NCBI GenBank assembly: GCA_015521095.1 | Contig: WAOU01000019.1 | Span: forward strand, 1 to 14,495 | Direction: 5' to 3' | Length of the DNA stretch: 14,495 nucleotides | From: Desulfurococcales archaeon | GTDB taxonomy: Archaea > Thermoproteota > Thermoprotei_A > Sulfolobales > Acidilobaceae | Part shown: one piece after another, positions 1 to 8,743 of the stretch | How the letters are laid out: the number at the start of each line of letters is the position of its first letter | Numbering within the stretch: position 1 is the first letter of the stretch | Notes under the pieces: generated by a model | What the model was told of the DNA's origin: nothing | What the model saw: only the letters and a program-made list of their open reading frames with translations | Databases searched by the model: none | Translations under genes and position numbers: made by a program

Positions 1-545
<545 letters not shown>

Positions 546-745
546 GCTCACCCTGGGGCGGGCTGCACGACAGTATAACGGTGTGGCCCGCTGGGCCCCC
601 AGTAAGGGCCCTATGGAGCCATGGCCCCTGCGAGACCCACACGGACGCGGGAGAAGACGCCCGGTTGCAGTGGCGGAAGAAAGCGGGCATCAGCCTATAC
701 ACGGCGCATATCCCGGAGGCCTAGTTCCTCGGCTGAACCTGTCTT
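546..745 (+). other. GC-rich structured region after 23S (trailer or unassigned RNA)
   Basis: The GC-rich composition of the rRNA continues to about 740 and then drops abruptly to AT-rich DNA. Several strong pairings are visible: a CAGGGT/ACCCTG hairpin at 540-553, GCGGGC (558-563) with GCCCGC (586-591), GTGTGG (581-586) with CCACAC (637-642), and GCCCG (659-663) with CGGGC (684-688). I could not match it to 5S, SRP RNA or RNase P RNA by their conserved motifs. It could be the 23S precursor trailer and processing stem, or an independent stable RNA. In hyperthermophiles such GC islands usually mark structured RNA; that is inference here. Confidence 0.45.
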
Positions 746-890
746 CTCAGCGTAATACATTATACTGTTCTCTAAGTTGTATAGTTTACAAATTGTAAAC
801 GTGAAGTCGTTCTCGATGGATTTGTAATGATAAAGTCGTAGTCTTGATCTTCTTTGATATAATATATAGTTCTGTCCAGAAGACAATACT

Positions 891-902
891 AATTTATATT
901 AA
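891..902 (+). promoter_or_regulatory. TATA-like box of the surface-protein gene
   Basis: An AT-rich block, AATTTATATTAA, lies about 55-60 bp before the surface-protein start. Initiation about 25 bp downstream would give a leader of about 30 nt containing the GGTGGA ribosome-binding motif at 945-950. The rest of 746-950 is AT-rich with no other recognisable feature. Confidence 0.45.
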
Positions 903-954
903 TGTTATAGGCCTCCTACTAAACTGAATAGTAATACCATTAACGGTGGAGAAC

Positions 955-3192
955 ATGAAGCTTACAAGGACAATTACGTCGATCCTCCTACTGGCAGCCC
1001 TATTAGTGATGCCTGTAGCGGGCGCATCGGCATATAATCAGTCTAGTAGTGTTGAGGGAACAATAACGTTCTCTCCAAACTCTACTAGCATGGACCTCTA
1101 CTTCTATACGAGCGTCAACTCAAGTAACCTAACAGCGTTCCAGATGGAACTCAACTATACGTTGGATCCAGCAACGTGCTCTGCCGAGGTGTACGGCAAC
1201 TTATACCTGGAATCTCCCCAGCTACAGGGAGTAAATCTCCAGGCAAACTATGATGGAATGGGACAAGTACAAGTAAACGAGACAGAGGCCATTAGCAACC
1301 ATACCCATGTATTCTTCCTACAAGGAGAAGCTGTAAATGGCTCCGACTACTACTCGATAGATCTCTACTACGTGAAACAGAGCAGTAAAACCTACCAGCT
1401 AGAGACATATTCCTACGTAGGACAACAGAGTTCACTGCTAAACCTGTCAATAACATACATGAACATGACCTCGACCATATCCCTAGAACTAAACCTATCT
1501 TCAACTTCACAAGCCCAAGGAGACGCTAACATGACTACCGGTTCGGGACAAATAACAGGGCCAGTAACGTTCCAGCAAGACACCTACCAGTTATCAATGA
1601 ACGTAGACATAACCTATGAGTACACAGTATACGCAGAGAACAATACGATCCAAATAACAGCCACCACTAACCTCGAATTCCAAGACTATATGACCGCCTT
1701 CCAAGCATACATGATGCTTAGCTATCTAGTCTCATACCTAAACCTAACGAATAACCTAACCCTAGTACCCCCGACAGCAACTAATCCAGTAGTATCAATA
1801 ATACTAGAATACCAGGACAACCTAACGGACATAGCCAACACGACAATGCCTATGCCCATGCCCGGCATGCCCGGTGGCCCAATGATGCCCGGCATGATAA
1901 ACGCCTCTATGATGATGCCAATCGTCATGCCATCACAACCACCAACAGGAAACATATCATACACCACTTTACTAGATCTCGTGGTAAACAACGGTGAGCT
2001 CGCCGCAAACCTCCATGGAAACGCTACCCTGTCCTCTGAAGCCTGCAGTCTCGGATATCTGCCAACAAGCCTCCAGATATACTCGAATCTAAACACGACA
2101 ACTAGCACGATAGAAACACATGTAACCGGAGACCTCCAAGCTCCAGAACCGTTCACACCATTCGCCATTGTAAAGAAAATACTCATGAAAGCAGGAGAGG
2201 AATCACACAGCACAACAATAAACATTACACTCGAGGGAGCAAATGGAGTATCATTCATTTACAACGGACAAGTAATGAACACAATACAAATAACCAACGA
2301 GAACATAGACTCCCTAGAATACCTCGGAATAATCTATAATGGGACAACATACTATGGCTTCGAGAAACCAACAGAGATAACACAAGAAAACACGAGAGTC
2401 ATGATAACACCATTCACGAACAATATAATCCTAAAGAACGTAAACACAGCAACAATCATGCTACCATTCGAACAACCAAAACTTACAGACGAGCTATCGA
2501 TAACAGTCGAATCCAACTCAGAAACAGCTGCATCAATCACACTCCACAAAGACACCATGATACAGGGAGACCTACAAGTATCATATCACAGCCCTGACCT
2601 AGTTACAATACCAAGCGAACTAGACGTACAACCGATAGGAAACGCGCTCACAATCAAAAACGCGACAGGAACAGCACTCGTAAAAATAAAGGTAGAATCA
2701 CAGACCGGCACCCTAGGACTCCTAATAATACATGACAACGGTACATACGAGCTCCTAACAAACGTAACATTAAACGACGGATACCTTGTAGCAGAGGTAT
2801 CAACACAGAGCACGTATCTACCCGTACAAATAGTATCGACACCGCCACCAACAGAGAACACAACCACTACCACAACTACGACCACAACCACCGAGACCGA
2901 GGAAACCACAACTACCACAACGACTACAACAACCACTACAGAGACAGAGACCGAGACAACCACTACAACCCATGAGACAACAACTCAAACCACAACAACT
3001 CTAACAGAGACCGAGGAAACCACAACTACCACAACTACAACCACAGAAACAACACAGACAACTACTACAGGAGAAGAACAAACAACCACTACAACAGAAG
3101 AAGCAACACAAGGAACAAACAACCTGCTCATAGCAGGAATAGTCGTAGCCATAATAATACTAGCGGCTCTAGCATGGAAATTCACAAGATAA
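955..3192 (+). CDS. Secreted, glycosylated, membrane-anchored surface protein with Thr-rich stalk
   Basis: This is a surface or S-layer-like protein of unrecognised family, about 745 residues. A signal peptide spans residues 1-26 (KLTR charge, hydrophobic core, ASA cleavage site). A large beta-type ectodomain follows, then a Thr/Glu-rich stalk at about 633-718, one membrane helix (LLIAGIVVAIIILAALAW) and the short basic tail KFTR. I count about 27 N-X-S/T sequons, so dense N-glycosylation is expected. A Met/Pro-rich segment (11 Met in 28 residues) sits at about 298-325. The chosen start is ATG 955, because GGTGGA ends 4 nt before it; an in-frame GTG at 946 would add three residues but overlaps that motif. 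The layout matches archaeal S-layer and stalk proteins anchored by a C-terminal helix. A role beside the exported protease downstream is inference. Confidence 0.85.
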   Translation: MKLTRTITSILLLAALLVMPVAGASAYNQSSSVEGTITFSPNSTSMDLYFYTSVNSSNLTAFQMELNYTLDPATCSAEVYGNLYLESPQLQGVNLQANYDGMGQVQVNETEAISNHTHVFFLQGEAVNGSDYYSIDLYYVKQSSKTYQLETYSYVGQQSSLLNLSITYMNMTSTISLELNLSSTSQAQGDANMTTGSGQITGPVTFQQDTYQLSMNVDITYEYTVYAENNTIQITATTNLEFQDYMTAFQAYMMLSYLVSYLNLTNNLTLVPPTATNPVVSIILEYQDNLTDIANTTMPMPMPGMPGGPMMPGMINASMMMPIVMPSQPPTGNISYTTLLDLVVNNGELAANLHGNATLSSEACSLGYLPTSLQIYSNLNTTTSTIETHVTGDLQAPEPFTPFAIVKKILMKAGEESHSTTINITLEGANGVSFIYNGQVMNTIQITNENIDSLEYLGIIYNGTTYYGFEKPTEITQENTRVMITPFTNNIILKNVNTATIMLPFEQPKLTDELSITVESNSETAASITLHKDTMIQGDLQVSYHSPDLVTIPSELDVQPIGNALTIKNATGTALVKIKVESQTGTLGLLIIHDNGTYELLTNVTLNDGYLVAEVSTQSTYLPVQIVSTPPPTENTTTTTTTTTTTETEETTTTTTTTTTTTETETETTTTTHETTTQTTTTLTETEETTTTTTTTTETTQTTTTGEEQTTTTTEEATQGTNNLLIAGIVVAIIILAALAWKFTR
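1846..1929 (+). other. Met/Pro/Gly-rich segment within the surface protein
   Basis: The reading frame encodes 11 methionines in 28 residues, arranged as MPMPM, MPGGPMMPGM and MMMPIVM around one N-A-S sequon. Such spacing resembles extracellular methionine motifs that bind Cu(I) in other proteins, but no copper gene is nearby and the role is unknown. It may equally be a flexible linker between two ectodomains. Confidence 0.6.
2854..3108 (+). repeat. Low-complexity ACA/ACC repeat encoding the Thr-rich stalk
   Basis: Nearly all codons here are ACN for Thr, with interspersed Glu. A 29-bp stretch beginning GAGACCGAGGAAACC occurs twice without change, at 2893-2921 and 3007-3035, which points to expansion by duplication or slippage. 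At protein level the two runs give repeated TETEE-(T)n units. Such stretches are usually O-glycosylated extended stalks that hold an ectodomain away from the membrane. Confidence 0.8.
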
Positions 3193-3216
3193 TCGGGGAA
3201 AAACCAAATCAACGCC

Positions 3217-3897
3217 TCAAATATACATTGACTCGCCAGTTTTTCCTTTATCCTGCTCAGATTCTCCAGACAACTTATAGATAGAATCAACTATCTCCTC
3301 GGCCTGTCCACGCTCAACACCAGACTCGACAAGATACTCTATTATCTCCTCCTTAGACGCACCCTTCCGGATATAATTAACGACCAGCTTAGCGAGCATC
3401 ATCAACTCTTCTCTTCTCAGGTATCGTGTAAACGCTTCATTCTTCCTAAGATAAAGGTAAGCCGCCATAAGCATCGCAAGAGCGTCATTGAACTCGGCTT
3501 TAGACAAACTTTTCAAGTCTAGATCAACGGCTATTCCAATAAAGTGGTGCTCGCCATAGATATAGAATTTTACTAGCGGGAGTCTCGATGAAGACAAGAG
3601 GTCTCTATAAACGAAGAGTTTCTCCTGAGGATCTAGGTCAACCGTGGGGATATCTGTCTCGATGACAAGCCTAATAGTCTGTATAACACCGGCCTTAGCC
3701 AGTCTCTGAGGTGTAAGCAGGAGGATAAGGAGGTTTATGGGCAAGCTCGGATGAGAAGCGCGTAGGCTCACAAGTCTCCCCTGCTCCTTCTTCTCCTCTA
3801 TAATCGCCCATTTAAGATCGACAAGGGTATCAGGATTATCTTTTCCCTCTTCAAGCCACTCCTTGATTGTTTCCAAGCCGATCCGGCTAGCAGACAC
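3217..3897 (-). CDS. Conserved-looking hypothetical cytoplasmic protein
   Basis: I do not recognise this protein of about 226 residues. It has no signal peptide, no cysteines and no clear membrane helix. An N-terminal mixed part contains the hydrophobic run LPINLLILLLT at about residues 54-64. The middle part is beta-rich (FYIYGEHHFIGIAVDLDL). The C-terminal third is helical and ends in a short three-helix pattern (GASKEEIIEYLVESGVERGQAEEIV) that looks UBA-like in spacing. GTG at 3897 is chosen as start because GGAGGTG at 3912-3906 lies 8 nt upstream; a TTG at 3903 is possible but only 2 nt from that motif. It converges on the surface-protein gene with 24 bp between stop codons and diverges from the protease gene. 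No function is proposed. Confidence 0.75.
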   Translation of the reverse strand: MSASRIGLETIKEWLEEGKDNPDTLVDLKWAIIEEKKEQGRLVSLRASHPSLPINLLILLLTPQRLAKAGVIQTIRLVIETDIPTVDLDPQEKLFVYRDLLSSSRLPLVKFYIYGEHHFIGIAVDLDLKSLSKAEFNDALAMLMAAYLYLRKNEAFTRYLRREELMMLAKLVVNYIRKGASKEEIIEYLVESGVERGQAEEIVDSIYKLSGESEQDKGKTGESMYI

Positions 3898-4069
3898 GTA
3901 CAATACACCTCCTGCAATCTACTAATAATATGAAAAAGTATTTGCTGGAAAATAAACCATAGCAATGGGGACTTCGTCATTAACATAATAGTTCTTCAAT
4001 ATTTACTTTATATCCATATACAGTCGTGTATTGATAGAAAAACATAAGTATTAGTAGGTGTAATATTTG

Positions 4070-4101
4070 TCCCACTGACATCCCAGGATAAGAGGGTGGG
4101 A
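4070..4101 (+). promoter_or_regulatory. Inverted repeat covering the protease ribosome-binding site
   Basis: TCCCAC at 4070-4075 is exactly complementary to GTGGGA at 4096-4101, which is the core of the likely Shine-Dalgarno sequence before ATG 4106. If the transcript starts upstream, the arm could hide the ribosome-binding site. A 6-bp stem would be weak at high temperature, so regulation is speculative. Confidence 0.3.
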
Positions 4102-4105
4102 GAGA

Positions 4106-6577
4106 ATGGATAAAAAGACAGTTTTAGCCGCAGTACTTCTAGTCACTCTAATGCTGGGGTCAACGATAGCTTTCGCAATAAACATATCGTTTAAACCAGC
4201 AAATTATAATGCGATAAATCTCATCCAGGAATCCCTACAAGTAGCAAAGAAGGTAGACACACAGGTTATCCAGGACTTATCAGACGATGGAAAAGCAATA
4301 TTCTTCGTAATACTAGAACAAAGACCCATACAGGCGAACGACCCCTACACATTCACGAAACTAGCACAGACATACACCAAGATCTCACAAGCAAGCATAA
4401 CACAACTAGTAGCATCAAACAACGGAAAAGTACTGAGATCTTTCTGGATAATAAACGCGGTCCTAGTAGAAGGAGACGCTAAACTAGTCGCCGCTCTCGC
4501 AAAATTACCACAAGTGAAAGCAATAATACCCAACTTCCCAGTCCACGCACTAGACCTTGAGCAGGAAGCCGTAACAATAACGCCGCAGGCAACAGTAGAA
4601 GACTGGGGAATATACAAGATAGGAGCAGACCAAGTATGGAGCACGTACAATGACATGGGACAAGGCGTAAGAGTAGCAGTCCTAGACACGGGAGTCGACA
4701 TAAGCCACCCCGCGCTACAAGGAAAAATGTTCACAGTAAACCCATCTGACCCCAACTATCCAGGAGGATGGATAGAATTCGACTCGAACGGCAACCCAGT
4801 ATGTAGCCAGCCTCACGATACAGACCAGCACGGAACACATGTAAGCGGGACAGTACTAGGAGGAGACGGAGTAAACATAGTAATAGGAGTAGCCCCACAA
4901 GCACAACTCATGCACGCACTAGTACTCCCCAGCGGGTCAGGAAGCTTCGCAAGCGTACTAGCTGGAATCGAATGGGCAGTCTCACCATACGACTGTAACG
5001 GAAACCCAACAAACGCACCAGCACACGTAATATCCATGAGCCTAGGAGCCTCTGGATACTACGGAGACTACCTCCTCGACGCAGTAAGTGCTGCACTACA
5101 AGCCAACATCATAATAGTAGCAGCAATAGGAAACGACGGACAGGGAACCAGTAGCAACCCAGGAAACATATGGGGAGTAATAGGAGTAGGCGCAACAGAC
5201 CAGAACGACGTAGTCGCATACTTCTCCAGCGGAGAAGTCGTAAACTACCAGTCAATACCAACAAGCTGGCCATTCTACGACACATACCCGAGCAGCTACA
5301 TTAAACCCGACGTATCAGCCCCAGGCGTAAGCATAGTAAGCTCGGTTCCAGGCGGAGGATACTCAGCATTCGATGGCACAAGCATGGCAACACCACACGT
5401 TGCAGGAACAGTAGCACTAATCCTCTCAGCCCTAGGATGGACAAACTGGGACGTACCAGACACCCCAGAAAAAATCTATGAAGCCCTGATAAACACCGCT
5501 GTAGATCTAGGAAGCCAAGGACAAGACACAGAGTACGGATATGGAAGAATAGACGCATACGCAGCAGTAACATATGCCCTACAGAACTATGGTGGAGGAC
5601 AGCAACCAGCGCAAGGAGTACTCTACGGCTACGTAACAGACGCGTCAACGGGAGCCCCAATAGCAGGAGCACTTGTACAAGTCGAAGGCGTGACCTCAGT
5701 CTACACCGACTCCCAGGGATACTATGAGGTAACACTATCACCCGGAACATATCAGGTAACAGCGTCAGCCTCAGGCTACCAGTCACAAACACAGACCGCG
5801 ACAGTACAGGATGGAGCACAAACTAGACTAGACTTCCAGCTCCAGCCAGTACCAACTACAACACCAAAAGTAGCAGTAATAGGCGACCCATACGGTGAGA
5901 TATCAACACTACTAGAACAGGCAGGATTCACAGTCATCACATACACAAGTGTACCAGACTACATGGCTAACCCAGACCCAGCCGTAAAAGTAGTAGTTGT
6001 AGACCACTGGGACGCAAGCAACACAGACCTAACACCGAGCTCAACTGAACTAGTAAACTTCCTCAAATACCTAGACTCCAACGACATAGGACTAGTAGCA
6101 CTAGACGGAGCATACGAAGGAAGCGGAACAATGGGACTAATAATGTACAACTACAACAGCGACGTAGAAGCAGCAGGCTACGCGGCCCCAGACACCAGAA
6201 GCTATGGTTACACATATGACACATACGTAGCAGTATACATACCAGACACCACGCATCCAATATTCGACGGAATAAGCGGAAGCTACTACCTAGCAGACAC
6301 CTCACAAAGCACATACGCAGACTACGTATACGCCGACTTCACAGACGACACAGGAGTAACAATACTAGCATATACAGCAGTCAAATCATGGTGGAACTGG
6401 TACGTAAAAGGACCAATACTAGCAGTCTACGATGCACCCGGCCAAGAATCATGGGTATTCATCTTCCAAGGAGTAGACGGCTACTGGATGAGATACAACA
6501 CCCCCGGAGCAGACGGACTCTACAGCCAGTCACACCACCAGCTACTAATAAACGCAGTCTCCTATGCTATGCCCTAA
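4106..6577 (+). CDS. Secreted subtilisin-family (S8) serine protease
   Basis: This is an exported endopeptidase of 823 residues. Domains in order: signal peptide 1-24 (cleavage after AFA), an I9-type inhibitory propeptide at about 45-150, and the S8 catalytic domain at about 165-495. Next come a carboxypeptidase-regulatory-like beta domain (about 505-580, GVLYGYVTDASTGAPIAGA) and a C-terminal alpha/beta domain (about 588-823) that begins like a flavodoxin/glutamine-amidotransferase fold (KVAVIGDPYGEISTLL). The catalytic triad is intact: Asp194 (VLDTGVD), His242 (HGTHVSG) and Ser426 (GTSMATPH), with oxyanion Asn343 in AAIGNDG. The ATG at 4106 has GGGTGGGAG 5-12 nt upstream. No transmembrane anchor is visible, so it may be released or held by its C-terminal domains. 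Codon use is strongly A-ending, like the surface-protein gene. A role in protein scavenging or surface-protein turnover is inference. Confidence 0.93.
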   Translation: MDKKTVLAAVLLVTLMLGSTIAFAINISFKPANYNAINLIQESLQVAKKVDTQVIQDLSDDGKAIFFVILEQRPIQANDPYTFTKLAQTYTKISQASITQLVASNNGKVLRSFWIINAVLVEGDAKLVAALAKLPQVKAIIPNFPVHALDLEQEAVTITPQATVEDWGIYKIGADQVWSTYNDMGQGVRVAVLDTGVDISHPALQGKMFTVNPSDPNYPGGWIEFDSNGNPVCSQPHDTDQHGTHVSGTVLGGDGVNIVIGVAPQAQLMHALVLPSGSGSFASVLAGIEWAVSPYDCNGNPTNAPAHVISMSLGASGYYGDYLLDAVSAALQANIIIVAAIGNDGQGTSSNPGNIWGVIGVGATDQNDVVAYFSSGEVVNYQSIPTSWPFYDTYPSSYIKPDVSAPGVSIVSSVPGGGYSAFDGTSMATPHVAGTVALILSALGWTNWDVPDTPEKIYEALINTAVDLGSQGQDTEYGYGRIDAYAAVTYALQNYGGGQQPAQGVLYGYVTDASTGAPIAGALVQVEGVTSVYTDSQGYYEVTLSPGTYQVTASASGYQSQTQTATVQDGAQTRLDFQLQPVPTTTPKVAVIGDPYGEISTLLEQAGFTVITYTSVPDYMANPDPAVKVVVVDHWDASNTDLTPSSTELVNFLKYLDSNDIGLVALDGAYEGSGTMGLIMYNYNSDVEAAGYAAPDTRSYGYTYDTYVAVYIPDTTHPIFDGISGSYYLADTSQSTYADYVYADFTDDTGVTILAYTAVKSWWNWYVKGPILAVYDAPGQESWVFIFQGVDGYWMRYNTPGADGLYSQSHHQLLINAVSYAMP

Positions 6578-6655
6578 ACCTCTTCTTTTCCCTCAAAGAA
6601 TCCTAACCACCTACAGCCTCAAACATGCTCAACCCCTTTTTCTCTAGAAAAATCA
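6578..6655 (+). terminator. Pyrimidine-rich tracts after the protease gene
   Basis: The stop codon is followed at once by CCTCTTCTTTTCCCTC (6580-6595), and a second tract, CCCCTTTTTCTCT, lies at about 6634-6646. T-rich tracts without a hairpin act as terminators in Archaea, so either may end the protease transcript. Assignment rests on composition only. Confidence 0.4.
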
Positions 6656-6858
6656 TAAAGAGGAACACAACAAAATAGACCAAACACTACCAGAAACAAA
6701 ATATCCGCGATCAACATAACCTAGGGCAATAATAGATGAGGGAAAATTATAGACTGCCAGAGGAAGAAGATAGACAAGGATTCTCCGTAACAAATTCCGG
6801 AAAGAATGACTAGGGAATATATCCTCCACCCAAAACCAAGGTTGAAAGAGTAAGCAAG
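6656..6858. other. Non-coding stretch beside the ABC fragment
   Basis: No intact gene is visible. Minus-strand reading frames are moderately hydrophobic (for example LAYSFNLGFGWRIYSLVI), which might be the debris of a transporter, but they match no motif and carry stops. The remaining gap up to 7288 (7074-7287) is AT-rich and holds only possible promoter sequence. Confidence 0.3.
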
Positions 6859-7073
6859 TTACAAAGTAGACTTATCAGCCCCATTAGGACCTAAAACAGC
6901 GACACTCTCGCCCTCACCAACACTAAAAGATACATGGCTCAGAGCAAACACATTCTCCCTCTCATGCTTAAACAAAACCTTAACACGACTAAACCACGAC
7001 TCAACATCTGTAATTGGCCTATAATATTATGCGAAACACCCTGAACCTCGACAACCGGTATTCTATTCGTCAT
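6859..7073 (-). pseudogene. Decayed ABC-transporter ATPase, N-terminal fragment
   Basis: On the minus strand, an ATG at 7073 opens MTNRIPVVEVQGVSHNI. A shift of frame near 7014-7020 then gives a stretch ending VFALSHVSFSVGEGES and VAVLGPNGADKSTL, stopped by TAA at 6861-6859. This is the start of an ABC ATPase: the segment before the P-loop and the Walker A motif are clear. Two lesions are visible: the frameshift, and an Asp in place of the last P-loop Gly (GPNGADKST for GPNGAGKST). Everything after Walker A (Q-loop, LSGGQ signature, Walker B) is missing. Its T-rich codon use differs from the A-ending codons of the protease gene and resembles the zinc-ribbon gene at 8472. It was probably a drug- or lipid-exporter ATPase; the substrate cannot be told. 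Confidence 0.8.
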
Positions 7074-7293
7074 CGATATCTACACCAGCATATACTAGAC
7101 GAGGTGCAGTGCTAGAGACGGACAGCTAAGAAAATATACAATTATCATATCCATAATAAAGAGCTTTGGAAACCCTTGGATTACATTATTAGCGAACAGA
7201 AGTATAAGCTTCAAGGATCTCTGCGGAAACATCAACAATGTTTGGCAATGAAAAATAACGCTCTTCACTCTATATACTATTGAGGGTATGCAA

Positions 7294-8199
7294 ATGAGAA
7301 GGCCTGTCCTTATTCTATTAATTATTATAATTGGGCTCTCAACCGGATTATTAATAATTTACAATATAGTCTTGAACCCTAGCAACAATTCGACATTCAC
7401 TGTTCAAAACTATGGATTTATCGAGTTAGGAACTTATAGCGGTTACAAAGGGGTTGAGAGCACTGTTACTCCTTTGGACAAATACATACAATTTGCTAAT
7501 GGATCTATGCCCTACTTTAGCGAGTTATATTGGCCTTTTGCTTCTTCTCAGAATCCCTTCCGTGAACTCGTAGATAATGGAACCGGGGTAGCTGTTGTCA
7601 CTGTTCTATCCGTGGACAAGGTATATCGGCACGATATCTATGTCTATGTAGTGTACAAGGCTAGAATAGAGAGGGTAATAGTCGAACCACAGAACACCAT
7701 AGAGTTGCCTCCCCAGGAGGTATGCATGAAGGATCCTACGATATGTGATAGTGCCAGAAGAGAACATGATATTATAGAAAACTGGTTATCGATGATTAGA
7801 GAAAATAATACAATCGAGCTATTGGTGCCTGCCTTTCTACCAATGGACTCCATAAATAAGACTAATCTAACGATCTGCGATGTTGCATCCCCATTCCCCT
7901 TGCTAGAACCCAGACACCAATATCTCGTATTCCTAGAGCCCGAGCTTGACGGCATCCATATACACTATGACTATGTCTGGGGACCATGGGCATACCTGAT
8001 ATTAGACAATAAATTATACAGCCTCGACCATATAGAGCCTCCAAGCAACATAAGCCTAGACCCCATAATAATGTTCAACTCCCCACAAATAGACTGGAAA
8101 CCCTATCCATATCAGCAATTAAGAGAAATAGCAATGCAAAAACTAAGCATAAATGGAGAACCACTCACCGACTTCATATCAAATAAGATAGGAAGCTGA
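7294..8199 (+). CDS. Hypothetical membrane-anchored extracytoplasmic protein
   Basis: I do not recognise the family. The protein has about 301 residues, with basic residues MRRP followed by one strongly hydrophobic helix (VLILLIIIIGLSTGLLIIY) at about 5-25, which is either an uncleaved anchor or a signal peptide. The remainder is soluble and carries several N-X-S/T sequons (NNST, NGS, NGT, NNT, NKT, NLT, NIS), consistent with an outside location. Three cysteines lie in the middle, two of them in CMKDPTIC. ATG 7294 is preferred to ATG 7288 because GAGGGT at 7282-7287 then has 6 nt spacing, whereas it abuts 7288. The gene stands alone: the ABC remnant lies on its left on the other strand, and 270 bp without a gene follow on its right. 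Confidence 0.75.
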   Translation: MRRPVLILLIIIIGLSTGLLIIYNIVLNPSNNSTFTVQNYGFIELGTYSGYKGVESTVTPLDKYIQFANGSMPYFSELYWPFASSQNPFRELVDNGTGVAVVTVLSVDKVYRHDIYVYVVYKARIERVIVEPQNTIELPPQEVCMKDPTICDSARREHDIIENWLSMIRENNTIELLVPAFLPMDSINKTNLTICDVASPFPLLEPRHQYLVFLEPELDGIHIHYDYVWGPWAYLILDNKLYSLDHIEPPSNISLDPIIMFNSPQIDWKPYPYQQLREIAMQKLSINGEPLTDFISNKIGS

Positions 8200-8471
8200 C
8201 AAACAATATAGAAACCTAGAGACTTTGAGTAAAAATCATTGTACTCAATTTATGAAATCTCATAATCCTAATCATATTCAATAATTTTATCAAAAACATC
8301 ATGGTATAATATTAGTTCTATAAGGATCCAGTATAAGATTCGCCGAGATTAAGAAGTCGGAGACTATTATGATTCCTGGGAGTGGCAGCCTATTCTGACA
8401 ATACCAAGAGCTTTTCTTAACGGATCGGGTTTCTTTTTGTCTTTAATTAGTTCAGGATACTATGTTCTTAT
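8200..8471. other. Intergenic region, no gene seen
   Basis: AT-rich DNA with no intact gene. A short plus-strand open stretch from about 8362 to the TGA at 8477 (EVGDYYDSWEWQPILTIPRAF) has no plausible start codon and runs into the next gene's start region, so it is at most a remnant. An ATGATT followed 21 nt later by CTGA recalls half of a C/D-box guide RNA, but the second box pair is missing. Confidence 0.3.
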
Positions 8472-8720
8472 TTGGTGAGTGTTTTGGGTGTTAAGGAGAT
8501 CATTACGTCTAGGTGGGTTTGTCCTAAATGTGGTACTCGTAAGCCTATAGTTAGGAAGGTGGCGATGACTGGTGCTGGTCTAAGCAGACTTTTTGATTGG
8601 CAGCATTTAGAGTACTATATGGTTTCTTGTTCGAGATGCGGTTTTACCGAGGTTTATGACGCACGTGTACTGGGCGATGAAAAGAAGGCTATGTCTATCC
8701 TGGATCTTTTGTTTGGCTAA
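8472..8720 (+). CDS. Zinc-ribbon nucleic-acid-binding protein (DUF2082-like)
   Basis: This is a small protein of about 82 residues with one zinc ribbon: Cys17-Pro-Lys-Cys20 and Cys53-Ser-Arg-Cys56. The signature TGAGLSRLFDWQ between the two knuckles and CGFTEVYD after the second match the predicted nucleic-acid-binding zinc-ribbon family DUF2082 (YpzJ-like, COG3478). Its cellular role is unknown in all lineages. The start is uncertain because no ATG is available. TTG 8472 and GTG 8475 are candidates; GGTGAG at 8475-8480 could serve a TTG at 8484, which would remove four residues. Codon use is T- and G-rich, unlike the protease gene. The gene stands alone. Confidence 0.85.
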   Translation: MVSVLGVKEIITSRWVCPKCGTRKPIVRKVAMTGAGLSRLFDWQHLEYYMVSCSRCGFTEVYDARVLGDEKKAMSILDLLFG

Positions 8721-8743
8721 TTTATATAATACCAGAGGTTTTT

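Noticed and set aside
546..745. 5S rRNA, SRP RNA or RNase P RNA directly after 23S
   Set aside because: The 5S GAAC/GTTAAG loop sequences, the SRP helix 8 GGAAGG-GAGCA pattern and the RNase P GAGGAAAGTCC core are all absent.
2586..2963. Minus-strand reading frames rich in Val and Ser inside the surface-protein gene
   Set aside because: They are mirror images of the Thr-codon tract (TGT/GGT repeats) and have no ribosome-binding site or protein-like composition.
5301..5819. Long Leu/Arg-rich minus-strand frame inside the protease gene
   Set aside because: It is a shadow of the strongly A-ending codon use of the protease, whose catalytic motifs confirm the plus-strand frame.
8362..8440. C/D-box guide RNA
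   Set aside because: One ATGATT-like C box and one CTGA are present, but the C' and D' boxes and terminal stems are missing.
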